Shown here piece by piece: positions 22,340 through 25,316 of a DNA stretch of 25,316 nucleotides; within the stretch, counting starts at the first letter, position 1, and each line of letters begins with the position of its first letter. The stretch covers positions 1-25,316 of the forward strand of contig JADZDV010000119.1 of NCBI GenBank assembly GCA_020850915.1. The letters run 5' to 3'. The notes beneath the pieces are model-generated. The model was given only the letters and a program-made list of their open reading frames with translations, was not told where the DNA came from and made no database searches. Source of the DNA: Chloroflexota bacterium (GTDB taxonomy: Bacteria; Chloroflexota; UBA6077; JADZDV01). The position numbers were made by a program, and so were the translations under genes.

Positions 22340-22644
22340 CTGAAAAGCTCCTCGTGATGAATCTCCTCGGCCGGGGTCTCGTCAACCTGCCACTCCTGGC
22401 GAAGCAGGGCCCGGCGCTTCGACCGCGCCTTGAGCAGGCGAAGCCAGTACGCCCCCGGGATCGCGATCGCCACCCCCAGCAGGAGGAGCCACAGCCAGTT
22501 CGTCGCCAGGAGGAACCGCGACGACGCGTCGCCGGGAGCCATCCACCAGATCAGCAGGATCGTGGCGAGCTTCGCCCCGAACAGCGTCCAGAAGAGGGTC
22601 CACGCAGCCACCCGACACTCGCGGTCCACTACGCCAGTGTACAC
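22336..22644 (-). CDS. Small membrane protein of unknown function, Trp-rich helices
   Basis: This 102-residue protein has two hydrophobic segments rich in tryptophan (about 14-35, AAWTLFWTLFGAKLATILLIWW in part, and 46-68) and a basic/acidic C-terminal tail (RLLKARSKRRALLRQEW then acidic residues). No family is recognised. GTG at 22642-22644 is the first start; an internal GTG (VDRE) is also possible, and neither has a strong ribosome-binding site. It is co-transcribed with the following 78-residue gene. Confidence 0.65.
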   Translation of the reverse strand: MYTGVVDRECRVAAWTLFWTLFGAKLATILLIWWMAPGDASSRFLLATNWLWLLLLGVAIAIPGAYWLRLLKARSKRRALLRQEWQVDETPAEEIHHEELFR

Positions 22645-22739
22645 CCTGGTGCACGAGACGGCTTGCTCAGAGTCTCGTATCTGCGCCGCGCTGCCCAGCG
22701 ACGGCCCCGGTAGCCCCCCACCCGTACCGTCACCCCGCC

Positions 22740-25055
22740 ATGAGCCCCGACGTTGCTACTGGTGCGATGAGTGCAGCCACGGGCATCCGCGCGACGCTCG
22801 AGCGTCCGATCGACCTCCTCCTCCCCGCCAGAGCCGTCAGCCGCATCGCTGGCGGAGCGGGGGTGCTTGGGCTGTACGTCGTCACGATGTTCGTCAGCGC
22901 GACCCTGCTGTTCCTGGTCCAGCCGATGTTCGCTCGCATGGTGCTGCCGCTGCTCGGCGGCTCGCCGGCTGTCTGGAACACGACGGTCGTGTTCTACCAG
23001 GCGGTCCTGCTGGCGGGCTACGTCTACGCGCACGCGTCGACAGCCTGGCTGGGGGTGCGGCGCCAGGCCGCGCTGCACGTCGGATTGCTGGCCCTGCCGC
23101 TGCTCGTCCTGCCCATCGCCGTGCCCGGCGGCTCGATCCCCCCGACTGACGCCAATCCAATCCCCTGGCTGCTCTCCCTGCTCGCCGTGGCCGTCGGTCT
23201 GCCGTTCTTCGTCGTCTCGGCAAGCAGTCCGATGCTCCAGCGATGGTTCATCGGGACAAACCACCCCGCGGCCGGTGACCCTTACTTCCTGTACGCTGCC
23301 AGCAATGTCGGCAGCATGCTGGCGCTCCTGAGCTATCCGGTCCTCGTTGAGCCGAACGTGCGGCTGGCCGATCAGAGCCTGCTCTGGACCGGCGGCTACG
23401 CCCTGCTGGCCCTGCTCACCGCCTGCTGCGCTCTGACCGTGTGGCGCTCGTCGACGGCCAGTCGACCAGCCTTGCTGGCACGTGCCACGGCGAGTCATCC
23501 GTGCGCCGAGAGGCTCTCACTCCCCCGGCGCGCGCGCTGGGTGCTGCTCGCCTTCGCTCCCTCCAGCTTGATGCTCAGCGTCACGACCTATGTTTCCAAC
23601 AACATCGTGCCGATCCCACTGCTGTGGGTCGTGCCGCTGGCGCTCTATCTGCTGACCTTCATCCTGGTATTTGCCGGCCGGCCCGTCATCTCGCACGCCC
23701 TGATAGTACGCGCGCTGCCCGCGAGCGCCCTGCTGCTCTCGATGGTGACGATCGCCCAGGCCTCGCAGCCAATCTGGTTGCTGATCGCCCTCCACCTCTC
23801 GACATTCTTCGTGGTGTCGATGGCGTGCCATGGCGAGATGGCCCGCGGCCGGCCTGGCCCGAGCCACCTCACCGAGTTCTACCTCTGGATGTCGCTGGGC
23901 GGCGTCCTGGGCGGGATGTTCAACGCCCTGCTGGCGCCCACCATCTTCACGAGCATCGCCGAGTACCCAATTGTGCTCGTCGCCGCGTGCCTGCTCATGC
24001 CGCCAGCCACGCCTGCTCGTGGTCCAATCCAGCGCCTGCTGGACGTCGCTCTGCCCGCCGGCCTTGGTCTGATGACCGCCGGCTTGGTCCTCACCACGGG
24101 GTCGCTCGGCGTCGGTCCAGTGCGGACGTTTCTCGTGTTCGGTATCCCGGCTCTCTTCTGCTACAGCTTCTCGCGCCGGCCGGCTCGCTTCGGCTTCGGC
24201 ATCGCCGCGCTGTTCGCCGCCAGCACGCTGTACACCAGCGACCTTGGAACCGTCCTGCACGTCGAGCGGAGCTTCTACGGCATTCACCGGGTCATCCAGG
24301 ATCCCGAGCGCCAGTTCCACATGCTGGCCCATGGCGGCACGCTCCACGGCATGCAGAGCCTCGACCCAGCACGCCGCGACACTCCGCTGACGTACTTCTA
24401 CCCAACCGGTCCAATCGGCCAGGTGTTCGAGGCCTACGGGTCACAACCATCCACCCAGCGCATCGCGGTCGTGGGACTCGGCGCGGGCTCGCTCGTCTGC
24501 TACCGTCAGCCCGGCCAGCGCTGGACGCTGTACGAACTGGACCCGACGGTTGTCCGGATCGCGCGCGACGAGGGGTTCTTCTCGTTCCTGCGCGACTGTA
24601 CGCCGGACGCCAGCATGATCCTCGGAGACGCGCGCCTCTCGCTTGCGCAGACGACCGAGCAGTACGACCTGCTCGTGCTGGACGCCTACAGCTCGGACGC
24701 CCCGCCCCTCCACCTGCTAACGCGCGAGGCAGTGGCTCTGTACCTTCAGCGCCTGGCACCGCACGGCCTGCTGGCGTTCAACGTGTCAAACGATTTTCTC
24801 TCGCTGCAACCCGTCCTGGCGGCGCTGGCAAGCGACGCGGGCCTGGCCGCGTATTCCCAGGACGACGTCGTCGTAGACGGCGAAGAAGCGGCGCTGGGAA
24901 AGCGCGGCTCGCAGTGGGTCGTCATGGCACGCACCACCGACGACCTGCGCTCGGTCACGCGCGACCCGCGCTGGCAGAAGCTTGCCGCGAGCGACGGCCT
25001 GCCGGTCTGGACGGACGACTTCTCGAGCATTCTGACGGTCCTCAAGCGCCGCTAG
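22740..25055 (+). CDS. Fused MFS-like transporter / spermidine-synthase-like protein
   Basis: A 771-residue fusion. The first ~540 residues form about twelve to fourteen membrane helices (FLVQPMFARMVLPLLGGSPAVWN in part near 58-80, typical of the family). The C-terminal ~200 residues form a methyltransferase-type fold related to spermidine synthases: RIAVVGLGAGSL (574-585) is the nucleotide-binding glycine loop, YELDPTVVRIAR follows, and LVLDAYSSDAPPLHLLTREA corresponds to the active-site aspartate region. The usual GGGDG of true spermidine synthases is replaced by GLGAGS, so the substrate is unclear. Such fusions are widespread and uncharacterised. The ATG at 22740 lacks a ribosome-binding site; the ATG nine codons later is an alternative. 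Confidence 0.85.
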   Translation: MSPDVATGAMSAATGIRATLERPIDLLLPARAVSRIAGGAGVLGLYVVTMFVSATLLFLVQPMFARMVLPLLGGSPAVWNTTVVFYQAVLLAGYVYAHASTAWLGVRRQAALHVGLLALPLLVLPIAVPGGSIPPTDANPIPWLLSLLAVAVGLPFFVVSASSPMLQRWFIGTNHPAAGDPYFLYAASNVGSMLALLSYPVLVEPNVRLADQSLLWTGGYALLALLTACCALTVWRSSTASRPALLARATASHPCAERLSLPRRARWVLLAFAPSSLMLSVTTYVSNNIVPIPLLWVVPLALYLLTFILVFAGRPVISHALIVRALPASALLLSMVTIAQASQPIWLLIALHLSTFFVVSMACHGEMARGRPGPSHLTEFYLWMSLGGVLGGMFNALLAPTIFTSIAEYPIVLVAACLLMPPATPARGPIQRLLDVALPAGLGLMTAGLVLTTGSLGVGPVRTFLVFGIPALFCYSFSRRPARFGFGIAALFAASTLYTSDLGTVLHVERSFYGIHRVIQDPERQFHMLAHGGTLHGMQSLDPARRDTPLTYFYPTGPIGQVFEAYGSQPSTQRIAVVGLGAGSLVCYRQPGQRWTLYELDPTVVRIARDEGFFSFLRDCTPDASMILGDARLSLAQTTEQYDLLVLDAYSSDAPPLHLLTREAVALYLQRLAPHGLLAFNVSNDFLSLQPVLAALASDAGLAAYSQDDVVVDGEEAALGKRGSQWVVMARTTDDLRSVTRDPRWQKLAASDGLPVWTDDFSSILTVLKRR

Positions 25056-25316
25056 AGCCCTCGACGTGCAGTGCAGGCGGCGCCGGTGACGCGGTCGATC
25101 CCACGCTAGGCAGCGACCGACCTGTGTTGGAACGGCCCTACCGGTCTGCCGACCACGCTGCAACATTTCTCGGGCGCACCCCCCACGTTCTGATCTCTTG
25201 ATATAAGCCGCGGCCCGAAGGGCGCAGCATTGGCGAAGTCACAAGATCATCACAGCCTGCCGCCGCGCGGTGACGGGGGTGGGTCGCGCGGGGTATGCCG
25301 TCCGGAGCGAGGAGGC
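25056..25316. other. Gene-free right edge, possibly the leader of a downstream gene
   Basis: No supported gene is seen in these 261 bases. GGGCGCACCC (25172-25181) equals the right terminal repeat of the element at 2741-2824, and both are preceded by CAACA at the same distance. CCGCGCG (25263-25269) and CGCGCGG (25285-25291) can pair. TATAAG (25202-25207) resembles a -10 box without a clear -35. The window ends with GAGGAGG-like purines that could be a ribosome-binding site for a gene beginning outside. Confidence 0.4.

Noticed and set aside
23441..25201. 586-codon plus-strand frame inside the transporter fusion gene
   Set aside because: Shadow frame, Arg/Pro-rich, no domain; the other frame has clear membrane helices and a methyltransferase-type fold.
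25200..25316. A riboswitch such as the c-di-AMP type in the right-edge region
   Set aside because: GGGG runs and a stem are present, but none of the conserved core motifs of c-di-AMP or cobalamin riboswitches could be matched.

Overview
The window is GC-rich bacterial chromosome with frequent GTG and TTG starts and 1 to 4 base gene overlaps. An aa3-type oxidase whose subunit II carries a fused cytochrome c, a CtaG-type assembly factor, a System I cytochrome c maturation cluster with a cysteine-type CcmE, and a GAF-LuxR regulator together suggest Chloroflexota, perhaps near Thermomicrobia or Sphaerobacter. This placement is inferred from gene content only; there is no rRNA gene in the window.

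Left end (1-1070): a likely toxin-antitoxin pair on the minus strand (the toxin is cut by the window edge) beside a decayed serine recombinase, which holds a 75 bp inverted-repeat element. Next come a YajQ-family gene (minus) and a divergent threonine/serine dehydratase (plus). An 84 bp non-coding element with 10 bp perfect terminal inverted repeats and a 9 bp target duplication sits directly on the stop codon of the dehydratase gene.

Cytochrome c maturation (2886-11449, minus strand, twelve tightly packed genes in transcription order): TlpA-like thioredoxin, CcdA, a 4-TM protein, CcmE, CcmF, CcmH, a CcmI-like protein, an envelope protein with a carboxypeptidase-regulatory-like domain, CcmA, CcmB, CcmC and CcmD. 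Together they would export and chaperone heme, keep apocytochrome cysteines reduced, and ligate heme to CxxCH motifs. One likely client, the cytochrome c domain of CoxB, is encoded 5 kb away.

Regulatory block (11684-16237, minus strand): UbiX, a primary-type sigma-70 factor with an extra segment in its region 3, an M20 peptidase and a GAF-LuxR regulator. A 37 bp direct repeat spans the 3' end of the regulator gene.

Respiration (16590-22088, plus strand): coxB (with fused cytochrome c), coxA, coxC, a subunit IV gene with an uncharacterised N-terminal domain, and ctaG. Two small membrane proteins converge on ctaG. They are followed by a divergent fused MFS/spermidine-synthase-like gene and a gene-free right edge.

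Most of the window is conventional respiratory chromosome. The least explained parts are the small inverted-repeat elements, the repeat at the regulator stop codon, and the non-standard proteins and domains inside the ccm and cox operons.
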